From contig JAFGHB010000027.1 in assembly GCA_016930255.1 (NCBI GenBank), positions 1-35,235 on the forward strand: a DNA stretch of 35,235 nucleotides, given 5' to 3'. How positions within the stretch are numbered: the first letter of the stretch is position 1; every line of letters starts with the position of its first letter. This DNA comes from Methanomicrobia archaeon (lineage in GTDB: Archaea; Halobacteriota; Syntropharchaeia; Alkanophagales; Methanospirareceae). The translations under genes and the position numbers were made by a program. The notes under the pieces are model-generated. The model had not been told where the DNA came from and did not search any database. It saw nothing but the letters and a program-made list of their open reading frames with translations. This document shows positions 22,925-31,023 of this stretch, in pieces.

Positions 22925-23240
22925 TGTGCGGGCTAGCCTGGAGGGTTAGGCGTCCTCTGTAACTCGAAATCGCCGATATGCGAGGGGCGAAGCCTGAGGA
23001 AGGCTCTGTGGCTACCAATTTCAGCTCACGGTTGGACGAAGAAGCACCGCCCTGCGGGGTTGGCGGTGGTATGGTGGCTGGCTGGAGGGCCTGTTGCCAT
23101 GCCTTTGTCATGGAGATCGGTTCAGGCCCGGAAGGGAGCAGACTCACTGTGAACGTTGGCGCTCGGAGGATAGTGGTGTGGAGAAAGACCTTGAGGGCCT
23201 GGTTGATGGCGACGGTGTCGACTGAGGGCGTGCCCGCACA
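22925..23240 (+). ncRNA. Archaeal signal recognition particle RNA (7S RNA)
   Basis: This RNA of about 316 nt scaffolds SRP19 and SRP54 and targets secretory proteins to the membrane. The ends TGTGCGGGC (22925-22933) and GCCCGCACA (23232-23240) form the archaeal helix 1. The Alu domain carries TGTAA at 22959-22963. The SRP54-binding helix 8 is unmistakable: CAGGCCCGGAAGGGAGCAG at 23123-23141, closed by GGTTC and GAAC. The small helix with CCATG/CATGG (23097-23112) before it fits helix 6. A TATA box is correctly placed upstream. The open frames that cross this region are not genes. Confidence 0.96.
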
Positions 23241-23243
23241 ATC

Positions 23244-23266
23244 AAACTTTCTTTGAAAGAAAGTTT
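23244..23266. repeat. 23-nt palindrome after the SRP RNA
   Basis: AAACTTTCTTT-G-AAAGAAAGTTT is perfect over 11 bp on each side of one base. It starts 4 nt after the SRP RNA terminal stem and overlaps the first 48-nt direct repeat. It may act as a terminator or be the tip of a repeat element. Confidence 0.7.
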
Positions 23267-23303
23267 AATCAAAGAACTCAAAGAAAAGGTTTATCAAAAG
23301 AAC
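23256..23303 (+). repeat. 48-nt direct repeat, copy 1
   Basis: The 48-nt sequence begins AAAGAAAGTTTAATCAAAG and ends GGTTTATCAAAAGAAC. It matches copy 2 at 45 of 48 positions, with copies 170 nt apart. Confidence 0.9.
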
Positions 23304-23337
23304 TATCTCTCCTGCAGCAAGAAAGGTTAGGCAAAGG

Positions 23338-23347
23338 ATATTTATAC
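23338..23347 (+). promoter_or_regulatory. TATA-like element inside the repeat block
   Basis: ATATTTATAC after a purine-rich GCAAAGG would start transcription near 23370, inside the hairpin cluster. No protein gene follows on this strand. Confidence 0.35.
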
Positions 23348-23356
23348 TGGGCACGC

Positions 23357-23412
23357 CCCACGACCCCGCATCGTGGGCTCTGCCCACGTCCCCGAAAACC
23401 CTGAAAGGGTTT
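23357..23412 (+). other. Hairpin cluster between the two repeats, possible small RNA
   Basis: CCCACGA (23357-23363) pairs with TCGTGGG (23371-23377). The same central bases can instead form CGTGGGC-TCT-GCCCACG (23372-23388). A third hairpin is AAACCCT-GAA-AGGGTTT (23396-23412). A T-run at 23497-23507 could end a transcript started at about 23370. Nothing identifies an RNA family. Confidence 0.35.
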
Positions 23413-23425
23413 ACTGTAAGGGCTT

Positions 23426-23473
23426 AAAGAAAGTTTGATCAAAGAACTCAAAGAAGTGGTTTATCAAAAGAAC
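23426..23473 (+). repeat. 48-nt direct repeat, copy 2
   Basis: This copy differs from copy 1 at one third-codon-like position and at two adjacent bases. In the frame starting at its first base it is open and continues for 15 more codons after the repeat before a stop. The rest of the gap up to 23578 shows no gene. Confidence 0.9.
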
Positions 23474-23578
23474 CTGCTGAAAAAGCTCAACCCACGTTCT
23501 TTTTACCTTACCGTATAGCGGATCGCACAAATTCTTCCATTGAAAGTGCCGTTCAGTCAGTCCGGCTACACCGTTTTT

Positions 23579-26233
23579 TCAGGGATTGATGTTCTTAGAG
23601 CGGTGAATTGTTCGTACCATCAATTTTCTGATTTCATCCGCGCTAAAGAGAAGGACGGCAAATGGCAGGAGAATGAGCCAATCACCGAGAGTGAGCGCCG
23701 TAGTGCCAATTATGTGCTGTAAAGGCGGGGTGTAGATGATGGCGAGCACCAGGAGTATCTCGAGAGCTATACCAAGAAGCAGATATTTGTTGGTCAGGAG
23801 TCCTATTTTAAAGAGGGATTCCTTGGCCGATCGACAGGTTAAGCCGTTGGCCATCTGTGCGACCACGATAGCCGCAAAGGTGATGGAGGTTGCCCTGAGG
23901 TAAAGCGGATCTACTTGTGAGAGGCTCATCCCATAGCTCCATCCGCCACTTTTTAAGACGAAGTAATAGCCGGTCAGGGCTGCGATTGCCTCGATGAGCC
24001 CGAGGAACAGATATGACCGCGCGAGGCTGCCCCGGGTGAGGAGTCGTTCGTTGCGGCTCCGTGGCGAGCGTGTCATCACGTCCGGTTCTGGCTTCTCGGC
24101 GCCAAGAGCTATGGAGGGCACCATCTCCGTGCCGAGGTCGATGGCGAGGATCTGAATCACGGTAATGGGGAGTGGTATACGGAGGAGTATGAAGAGGAGG
24201 TAGGGTACGATCTCCGGGGTAAGATGCGAGAAGATATACGTGATGAAACTCCGAATATTATCGAAAACGGTTCGCCCTTCTTCTATTGCCGATACAATCG
24301 TGGCGAAGTTATCATCTATCAGAATCATATCAGCCGATTCTCGCGCGACATCAGTTCCTGCTTTACCCATAGCAATGCCGATATCCGCCTCTTTAAGCGC
24401 CGGTGCGTCATTGACGCCGTCACCGGTTACCGCCACGATCGCCCCCATGTCCCGTAAGGTCCTCACGATGCGGAGCTTATGAGTCGGCGTGGCTCGCGCA
24501 AAGAGCACCTCACCTCTGAGCGCGTCTTCAAGCTCTGCATTGCTCATCCCGTCCAGTTCACGGCCGGTGATCGTCACGGGATCGCTTGCTATCCCCACCT
24601 CCTTTGCGATTGCCCTTCCCGTCTCCGGACTGTCGCCCGTTATGAGTATGACGGTGATGCCAGCCTGTTTGCATTTTTCCACCGCACGCGGCACTTCCTC
24701 GCGGGGCGGATCCCAGAGCGCGGCGAGTCCGAGGAACACCAGCCCATCCTCGAGCGTTTCTCGCTGGTACTCATCATCGAGCTGCTTTTTGGCAAACGCC
24801 ATCACGCGCATGCCCCTGCTCGCATAATCCGAGACTTGCGCTTTTATTCGCTCCCTGTCCTCCGCACCAAGGTTTTTGGAGGCGTTTTTCCCCGCAGCAA
24901 TGCGAGTGCATCCTGCAAGTATGATCTCGGGTGCACCCTTCGCGTAGAGTACGAGTACGTCATCTTTACGGTTCACCGTGCTCATCATCTTCCGTTCCGG
25001 AGTGAAGGCGAGTTCCTCCACGCGTTCCCACTGAGTTTGCACCTCGTCCATGACGGCCAGTGCAGCTCGCAGAAGTGCCGCCTCGGTCGGCTCACCAATT
25101 ACCTTGTTTCCTTCTACTTTCGCATTGTTGCACAGGATCGCGCCGAGCAGCAATTCGCACGGCTCCGCTTGACTTATTCTGCTACTGCCGGTGGGTGCTG
25201 TGTAAAGGTACTCGAGGGTCATCTCGTTCTTCGTGATGGTCCCGGTTTTATCCGTGCATATCACGGTCGCATCTCCCAATGTCTCCACTGATGAGAGCCT
25301 CTTTACGAGCGCATTCTTCTTTGCCATGCGCTGAGTAGCAAGGGAGAGGGATAACGTGACTGTGGGCAGCAGCCCCTCAGGAACGCACGCCACGATAATA
25401 CCAATGGCAAAGAGGAAGTTGTCCCAGACGGTTATGCCGATGAGATCCCCGGCGGCGAAAAATATCAGGCCGAGACCGATTGCTATACTGGCAATGACAC
25501 GAATCACCAGGGTAAGCTCTCGCTGAAGCGGTGTAGGCGCCTCTCCCACCTCCTGCGTGAGATGGGCTATCTTCCCAAATTCCGTCGCCATGCCGGTGGC
25601 AAAGACTGCCGCGATACCATTCCCCCGCACCACGGTCGATCCGGAATAGATAAGGTTAGCAAATTCGATATCGCTCTCTTCGGGAAGATCCGTCCTTGGT
25701 TGCGGCTCTGATTCGCCCGTCAGGGTAGAGTTGTCCACGGCAAGGTCAACCGCTTTGATCACTCGTGCATCTGCAGGCACACGGTCGCCTTCCTGCACCA
25801 CCACGATGTCTCCGGGCACGATCTCTTTTGCGGGTATCTGTACTTCCTCGCCACCTCGAATCACGCGGGCTTGATGTGGCATCAACTTTTTTAACGCCTC
25901 TGAAGCTTTCTCCGCACGGTATTCCTGCAGAAAGGAGAAGAAGCCGTTGATGAAGATCACTATGATTATCGCATAGCCCAGGTTTGCCATGCTCACATCC
26001 TCTCCAAGGCGGCTTGCGAGAATGGCGAGTCCGGCGGCGATCCACAGGAGTATCGCGAACCAGTTCACCAGGTGGGATGCGAATTGATATGTCCGGCGAA
26101 CCTGTTTTCGCTTAACGATTACATTTGCTCCGAAATCCCCGAGCCGTCTTTCTGCTTCCTTGCTCGTTAAGCCCAATTCAGTAGTATTCAGTTCTCGGAG
26201 CACCTGCTCTTTCGAGAGGGTGTGAATCTTCAT
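23579..26233 (-). CDS. P-type cation ATPase, type IIC-like (Na+/K+-ATPase family)
   Basis: The 884-aa ion pump has an N-terminal cation-ATPase domain, LTGES (171-175), PEGLLP in helix M4 (285-290), the phosphorylated Asp328 in CTDKTGT and GDGVNDAP in the P domain. PEGLL and the M6 block DLGTEMVPSIALGAEKPEPD followed by MTRSPR match Na+/K+- and H+/K+-ATPases rather than the Ca2+ type (PEALP). Compared with the animal pump, the second M6 acid is Glu instead of Asp, and the M5 Ser-Asn pair is His-Leu. Ion specificity is thus uncertain. No beta subunit is nearby. Its ATG overlaps the Usp stop by 4 nt, so the pair is one operon. Confidence 0.92.
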   Translation of the reverse strand: MKIHTLSKEQVLRELNTTELGLTSKEAERRLGDFGANVIVKRKQVRRTYQFASHLVNWFAILLWIAAGLAILASRLGEDVSMANLGYAIIIVIFINGFFSFLQEYRAEKASEALKKLMPHQARVIRGGEEVQIPAKEIVPGDIVVVQEGDRVPADARVIKAVDLAVDNSTLTGESEPQPRTDLPEESDIEFANLIYSGSTVVRGNGIAAVFATGMATEFGKIAHLTQEVGEAPTPLQRELTLVIRVIASIAIGLGLIFFAAGDLIGITVWDNFLFAIGIIVACVPEGLLPTVTLSLSLATQRMAKKNALVKRLSSVETLGDATVICTDKTGTITKNEMTLEYLYTAPTGSSRISQAEPCELLLGAILCNNAKVEGNKVIGEPTEAALLRAALAVMDEVQTQWERVEELAFTPERKMMSTVNRKDDVLVLYAKGAPEIILAGCTRIAAGKNASKNLGAEDRERIKAQVSDYASRGMRVMAFAKKQLDDEYQRETLEDGLVFLGLAALWDPPREEVPRAVEKCKQAGITVILITGDSPETGRAIAKEVGIASDPVTITGRELDGMSNAELEDALRGEVLFARATPTHKLRIVRTLRDMGAIVAVTGDGVNDAPALKEADIGIAMGKAGTDVARESADMILIDDNFATIVSAIEEGRTVFDNIRSFITYIFSHLTPEIVPYLLFILLRIPLPITVIQILAIDLGTEMVPSIALGAEKPEPDVMTRSPRSRNERLLTRGSLARSYLFLGLIEAIAALTGYYFVLKSGGWSYGMSLSQVDPLYLRATSITFAAIVVAQMANGLTCRSAKESLFKIGLLTNKYLLLGIALEILLVLAIIYTPPLQHIIGTTALTLGDWLILLPFAVLLFSADEIRKLMVRTIHRSKNINP

Positions 26234-27060
26234 GGTTGTGGTCTCCAGACTAAGACGTCACAGAGTATGTGGGATAACAGTTCTTCGATTGGATTACCGG
26301 CTACTACCTGTTTTAAGACCCCCCTTCGACTTGCTCCCACGAGCACAAGCGTGTGTCTTCCGATCGCCGCTTCCTTGAGAATGGCCGTGGTGCTACTGGA
26401 CGCCACTACGGCGCGCATCTCAACCGGGACACCTTTTTCCTTCAGTGCCTTTGTCACTGGCATCATATTCCCCTCGCCATAACGGCGGAGTTTCTGGAGC
26501 TTTTCTGTAGGGAGGTAATACCAGTGCTGGCGCTCGACCACATGCAGGAGCTCGACCTGATAGTGGTAATAGGCAGCAAGGCTCGAGGTGAGCAGTATCC
26601 GTTCGCCGGGGTTGTTTTCTCTGTGCGCAACGGGTACGAGCATGCTCTTCCCCCTCTTCGCTATTCCTGCGGGTTTCACGGCGAGGACGGAGCACGGCGC
26701 TTTGAGCATGAGCTTCTGAGTGATGCTCCGCACAAAGAAGCGATGATCTCCCCTGCGGGTAGCTGCGACTACCAGGTCGGCATGTTCTCCGGTAACCGCG
26801 TCGAGTATGGTTTTTACAACTTCCCCGCTTCGAACCGCGCCGCTCGGGTGGATACCACAGCCCCCTGCCTGGTGGCAGACGCGTTCCACGGCAGCGGATA
26901 AATCCTCCCGCTCCACCTCGCCGGTATCAACCGCAAGGACGATCAATTCACTCCCGCATGAGGTGGCGATGGCTATGGCATGGCGAGCTGCGAGTTCGGA
27001 ATGGAACGAGCCATCCACCGCGGATACTATTTTCCGATATGATGTATCCCCCCTTACCAT
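26230..27060 (-). CDS. Tandem universal stress protein (UspA type)
   Basis: The 276-aa cytoplasmic protein has two Usp domains. The first runs from KIVSAVDGSFHSELAARHAI to LVVAATRRGDHRFFVRSI. The second starts at KSMLVPVAHRENNPGERIL and ends LVLVGASRRGVLKQVVAGN. The last G-x2-G-x9-G(S/T) type loop is only partly kept (GASRRGVLKQVVAGNP), so ATP binding is uncertain. It overlaps the pump gene by 4 nt (ATGA) and lies near TrkH. Usp proteins next to ion transporters are often regulatory, which suggests control of the pump. AAAGGAG (27069-27075) precedes the ATG and a TATA-rich stretch lies at 27083-27096. Confidence 0.88.
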   Translation of the reverse strand: MVRGDTSYRKIVSAVDGSFHSELAARHAIAIATSCGSELIVLAVDTGEVEREDLSAAVERVCHQAGGCGIHPSGAVRSGEVVKTILDAVTGEHADLVVAATRRGDHRFFVRSITQKLMLKAPCSVLAVKPAGIAKRGKSMLVPVAHRENNPGERILLTSSLAAYYHYQVELLHVVERQHWYYLPTEKLQKLRRYGEGNMMPVTKALKEKGVPVEMRAVVASSSTTAILKEAAIGRHTLVLVGASRRGVLKQVVAGNPIEELLSHILCDVLVWRPQP

Positions 27061-27116
27061 TTGGTCTGCTCCTTTATACAGGCTATAAGTATATAGTGCG
27101 TGATCTACCTTTTGAC

Positions 27117-28574
27117 TTATAGCGGCTCGAATCCCTTAATGAGCGAACGGAAAACCATCAAAGCCGGAATGATCTCCAGACGACCGATCCACATGTTCAC
27201 TATCAGCATCACTTTCCCGATACTCGAGAGGCCTGCGTTGGTGATGCCCGTGGACAGCCCCACATTCCCCTGTGCCGAAGCAACTTCAAATACAATTTCG
27301 CTCAAGGTGTACTGGGCGGCGACGACGTGTGCTAACACACCTACACCGAGGAACAAGAATACGATCCAGAGGAGGATGACCGAATTTGCTGCTGATGAGA
27401 TTCGGTTGAATTGATCTTCATTTAAGAACCTGTCCCCGAATCGAATGCCTTTTATCGCCCTTCTCGGTAAGAGCGTTTTTGTTAATGACCACCTAATCCC
27501 CTTCCACGCTATTACTGCCTTTATAAGTTTAATCCCACCGGCCGTCGAGCCCGCCCCGCCACCGATAATCATCGCGAGAGCTACTATACCGAGCGCAGTT
27601 CCTGACCAGAGTCGCACATTGGTCGTCTGGAATCCAGTGCAGGTGATTCCAGAGATGAGTTGAAAGGCAGAGAACCGGAAAGAGGCAACGAGAGAACCGT
27701 AGGCGGTGAAATAGTTCTCCAAAAAGAGGGGGATGAACAGCAGGAGGAGTATGACAAAAAGGGCTCGGCATTGCATATCATTCAGAAACGCTTTTATATC
27801 CCCTTTTAATACCCGGTAATGCACCAGAAACGGGATGGCCCCGAGGATCATTAGGGGTATGATCGCCAGTTCGATCTGGGGATTGTTATAAAAAGCTATG
27901 CTGGTATCGGTTATAGAAAACCCACCGGTTCCAATACCGGTCATCGCGTGATTTATCGCTTCCCAGGCACTCATGCCCGCGAGATAAAAGAGCGCGATGC
28001 CGAAGGCAGTGAGAAGGAGATAAATCCACCAGATGATGCGCACGGTGGAGATAACGCTCGGGTGTATCTTCTCCTCGCGCGCTTCCGCTTTGTAAAGGAG
28101 AGAGGAAGCCGTTCCCGGACGCGCTAAGATCGTCACCATCAGCACAATCACTCCAATGCCGCCCACCCACTGCATCAAGCTTCGCCAGAACTGCACCGTA
28201 TGCGTAAGCGCAGAAGGATGCGCGACCATCGTCAATCCCGTCCCCGTCCAACCGGACATGCCCTCGAAGAAAGAATCGAGGGGGTTCATGCCTTCAATGA
28301 AGATGAACAGGAGTGAGCTAACTGCGGGGACAATGAGCCACGCTAATGCTGCCGTAATCATAGCGTGTTTCAGCTCGGGCTCTTTCTCGCTCCTGCAGAA
28401 ATGTCTGAGCAGTAAGCCGAGGCCAAGAGTAGAAAGAGCGATCAGGAGCACGGCGTCCAGGAGGAAGAGCTCATTGAAAAAGCCAGAGACGATGAGCAGC
28501 ACGAGCATGAGAACTCCCACAATACCCAGAATACTGCCGAGATCTTTAAGCACGATTCTCAAGTTTGGAAACAC
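27117..28574 (-). CDS. trkH: TrkH-family potassium channel subunit 1
   Basis: The 485-aa membrane protein takes up K+ with a TrkA partner. It has the four pore loops of the TrkH/KtrB family: GWTGTGLTMV, GIGTGGFSITD, GITCTGFQTTN and GNVGLSTGI. It also has WRSLMQWVGGIGVIVL after the first and a GGGAGSTAGGIKL intramembrane loop. The filter glycines are kept, although the first loop (TGTGLT) departs from the common TTTGAT. The start is GTG, preceded by AGGAGTGG. It is divergent from the second TrkH and on the same strand as usp and the pump. Confidence 0.93.
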   Translation of the reverse strand: MFPNLRIVLKDLGSILGIVGVLMLVLLIVSGFFNELFLLDAVLLIALSTLGLGLLLRHFCRSEKEPELKHAMITAALAWLIVPAVSSLLFIFIEGMNPLDSFFEGMSGWTGTGLTMVAHPSALTHTVQFWRSLMQWVGGIGVIVLMVTILARPGTASSLLYKAEAREEKIHPSVISTVRIIWWIYLLLTAFGIALFYLAGMSAWEAINHAMTGIGTGGFSITDTSIAFYNNPQIELAIIPLMILGAIPFLVHYRVLKGDIKAFLNDMQCRALFVILLLLFIPLFLENYFTAYGSLVASFRFSAFQLISGITCTGFQTTNVRLWSGTALGIVALAMIIGGGAGSTAGGIKLIKAVIAWKGIRWSLTKTLLPRRAIKGIRFGDRFLNEDQFNRISSAANSVILLWIVFLFLGVGVLAHVVAAQYTLSEIVFEVASAQGNVGLSTGITNAGLSSIGKVMLIVNMWIGRLEIIPALMVFRSLIKGFEPL

Positions 28575-28752
28575 GTATCATCCACTCCTGCGTTCGTAGT
28601 AGCACGTTAAAGAGTAAGTCTAAAATCTCCCTTTCCCTCTGGTTTATTTTTTACCGTGGTTATATCTATCAATCAAACACTTCGATAAAAAGAACCTTGT
28701 GCTTTTTTCTTTAATTAAGTATGATTCTCCTTTGTAAAAAGGGAATAGGTGC

Positions 28753-30210
28753 ATGGACAACCGGATCGTTTTCGGCAGCGTTGGGAGCGTCATCAAGTAT
28801 CTCGGTATCATGATGATTGTGCCGCTGGCCGTGGCATTCTGGTATGGCGACCGACCAGTACGTCTCACGTTCTTCATGGTTCAAACCTGGCTCATCCCGC
28901 TGGCGATGACCGTCATCTTCGGATTGATTTTGGAGAAGAAAGTGGGTACGACGGGGGTGATAAAGAGACGAGAAGGGTTTGCCATTGTTGCCCTGGGGTG
29001 GCTCGCGGTTGCCTTTTTCGGTGCGCTTCCCTACATCTTCTCAGCGACGTTAAGTCCAATTGACGCTTTTTTTGAGTCCATGGCGGGCTTCACCACCACG
29101 GGCTCCACCGTGATGCTGAACCTTGATCAGGTCGATCGCAGTATCATTTTCTGGCGAAGTTTCACGCAGTGGATTGGCGGTATGGGCGTCATTCTGCTCT
29201 TCATTGCGATTCTTCCGACCTTCGGCATTGCGGGCAGCCAGTTGTTCGACCGCGAATTCCCGGGACCGATGGCAGAACGGATTCGACCGCGAGTACAGGT
29301 GACCGCACGAATGCTCTGGTCGATCTACGTGGTATTGACCTTTATAGAAGTATTGGCGCTGTTCTTCGTGGCAAAGATGCCCTTGTATCACGCGCTTTGC
29401 AATACCTTCAGCACGCTGCCGACGGGTGGCTTTTCTCCTGATCCTGCAAACATCGCCGGCTACATGAACCCCCGAGCTGACTTCATTATCATGGTCTTCA
29501 TGTTCCTCGGCGGGATGAACTTCATCTTGCACTACTCGCTGGTGAGAAATCCCCGGAAGATACTGGCGAACAGGGAATTTCAGGCCTATTGCTTCTTTAT
29601 GTTCGCGGCTATTGCCATCTTAGTCGCCGATTTGTACATCCGGAACTATTACTCCTCATTGCTCGATGCATTCCGCTATGGCGGCTTTCAGGCTATCTCG
29701 TTCATGACCACGACGGGCTTCACCACCGCGGATTTTGATGCGTGGTCACATTTGGCCAAGATCGTGCTGTTGAGTCTGATGTTCATTGGCGGCTGCGGCG
29801 GGTCAACCGGCGGGAGCATAAAAGTCATCAGGATCTACGTGCTGCTCAAAACCATCAAGCAGCGGATTCACAGGATACTCTATCCTCATGCGATCTTCGT
29901 ACTGAAGATCGGTGGTAAGCCGATCTCTGAGGACATCATTCAAGGGATCAGTGCGTTCTTCATCTCTTATATCATGGTCTTCGCTCTGGGCTCAATTGCC
30001 ATGGCTGCGTTGGGCTTAGACATACTCAGCGCTGCCTCTTCCGTAGCAACGACCCTCGGCAATGTCGGTCCCGGCTTTGGTCTTGTAGCGGCCAATTACG
30101 CCTCTGTTCCAACGATAGGGAAACTCATTTTGTCCTTTTGCATGTGGCTGGGGCGGTTAGAGATCTTCACCGTCTTCGTTCTGCTCTCACCCGCATTTTG
30201 GAAAAGGTGA
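28753..30210 (+). CDS. trkH: TrkH-family potassium channel subunit 2
   Basis: This second TrkH is also 485 aa. The pore loops are more canonical: GFTTTGSTVML, LPTGGFSPDP, TTTGFTTADF and GNVGPGFGL. It has FWRSFTQWIGGMGVILL and CGGSTGGSIKVIRI. By eye the two paralogues are only moderately similar, so this is not a recent tandem copy. It is divergent from TrkH1 over a 178-nt gap and convergent with trkA. A TTTAATTAAG lies about 33 nt before the ATG, implying a short leader. Two TrkH with one visible TrkA suggests they share it or differ in affinity or ion. Confidence 0.94.
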   Translation: MDNRIVFGSVGSVIKYLGIMMIVPLAVAFWYGDRPVRLTFFMVQTWLIPLAMTVIFGLILEKKVGTTGVIKRREGFAIVALGWLAVAFFGALPYIFSATLSPIDAFFESMAGFTTTGSTVMLNLDQVDRSIIFWRSFTQWIGGMGVILLFIAILPTFGIAGSQLFDREFPGPMAERIRPRVQVTARMLWSIYVVLTFIEVLALFFVAKMPLYHALCNTFSTLPTGGFSPDPANIAGYMNPRADFIIMVFMFLGGMNFILHYSLVRNPRKILANREFQAYCFFMFAAIAILVADLYIRNYYSSLLDAFRYGGFQAISFMTTTGFTTADFDAWSHLAKIVLLSLMFIGGCGGSTGGSIKVIRIYVLLKTIKQRIHRILYPHAIFVLKIGGKPISEDIIQGISAFFISYIMVFALGSIAMAALGLDILSAASSVATTLGNVGPGFGLVAANYASVPTIGKLILSFCMWLGRLEIFTVFVLLSPAFWKR

Positions 30211-30262
30211 TGCGTGCGCCGTTTCTGCCGTGATTAAATTCAATCGAAATGCACGCAGAAAC
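30211..30262. terminator. Convergent inverted repeats between trkH and trkA
   Basis: TGCGTGC (30211-30217) can pair with GCACGCA (30251-30257), or GTTTCTGC (30221-30228) with GCAGAAAC (30255-30262). The two share three bases and exclude each other. The place between convergent genes suggests termination. Confidence 0.35.
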
Positions 30263-30328
30263 AAGAAGAAAGACGCAACTGCCTGCCGTTCCCTCCATCT
30301 AACTAATACCGTCTAGCAGGCACTTAAC

Positions 30329-30991
30329 TCAGAAGACTTTGTCATGGGCGAAGAGGGCACTTATCGCCTCTACTTCCTTCGCCTTCGCGAATATCGTTAC
30401 GTGATCGCCGGCTTCGATGACCGTATCCCCTTTCGGCATGATTACATCGCTATTTCGCTCTATCGCTACCACGATCCCTTTCTTTATATTCAGTTGCGAC
30501 AACTCCTTACCTACGGCACGCGAATCCTCAGAGACCACGACCTCAAATATCTCAGCCTTCCCCCCACCGATAGTAAGAAAATCTTTTATCTTCGGTCGTT
30601 TCGCCGAGAGGTAGAGATGCCGCGCAACGGTCATGTCCGGGTTTTCAAGCATGGTGACGTTCGCTTTCTTGAACATATCCACGTGCTCTTCCTGATTCAC
30701 CACGGCGATGGTATTCTTTGTACCCAGTTCCTTTGCCGTGAGCGCCATCATCAAGTTATCCGCATCGTCCGAGGTGGTGGCGATGAGCGCGTTCGCCCGT
30801 TGCGCATTCGCTTCCTCTAAGGTTGATTTCTGCGTTGCATCGCCAACGATCGTGAGGACATCGTATTTCTCCGCGATCTCCTTGCACCGCTTCTCCATCT
30901 CATCTATGACCACCACGTCATTCTTGTCTTTCGTCGCGATGTCCACCAGATTCTTGCCGATTCCGCCGAGCCCTACTATGATCAGGTACAA
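30329..30991 (-). CDS. trkA: TrkA K+ uptake regulator (RCK domain)
   Basis: The 220-aa cytoplasmic gating protein binds NAD(H)/ATP and controls TrkH. The N-terminal Rossmann domain has VGLGGIGKNLVDIA with GxGxxG and the acidic VVIDEMEKRC. TrkA_C follows from about residue 140 to the end (SRAVGKELSQLNIKK, GDTVIEAGDHVTIFAK). The short single-unit form is typical of archaea, unlike the double-length bacterial TrkA. The start codon is TTG, supported by GAGGTG 8 nt upstream and the usual YLIIVG start. It lies 32 nt after alaS on the same strand and may be co-transcribed with it. Confidence 0.94.
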   Translation of the reverse strand: MYLIIVGLGGIGKNLVDIATKDKNDVVVIDEMEKRCKEIAEKYDVLTIVGDATQKSTLEEANAQRANALIATTSDDADNLMMALTAKELGTKNTIAVVNQEEHVDMFKKANVTMLENPDMTVARHLYLSAKRPKIKDFLTIGGGKAEIFEVVVSEDSRAVGKELSQLNIKKGIVVAIERNSDVIMPKGDTVIEAGDHVTIFAKAKEVEAISALFAHDKVF

Positions 30992-31023
30992 AACCGAGCA
31001 CCTCGCTTATCGTTTTGTCTCTA

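Noticed and set aside
22978-23256. 92-aa ORF inside the SRP RNA
   Set aside because: The region folds as SRP RNA with its conserved helix 8 motif and terminal stem; the frame is fortuitous.
23256-23473. CRISPR array
   Set aside because: Only two copies of a 48-nt repeat with a 122-nt interval, no further units and no cas genes nearby.
24479-25291. 270-aa plus-strand ORF opposite the P-type ATPase
   Set aside because: It mirrors the pump gene; the composition is rich in Arg, His, Ser and Cys, and no domain is visible.
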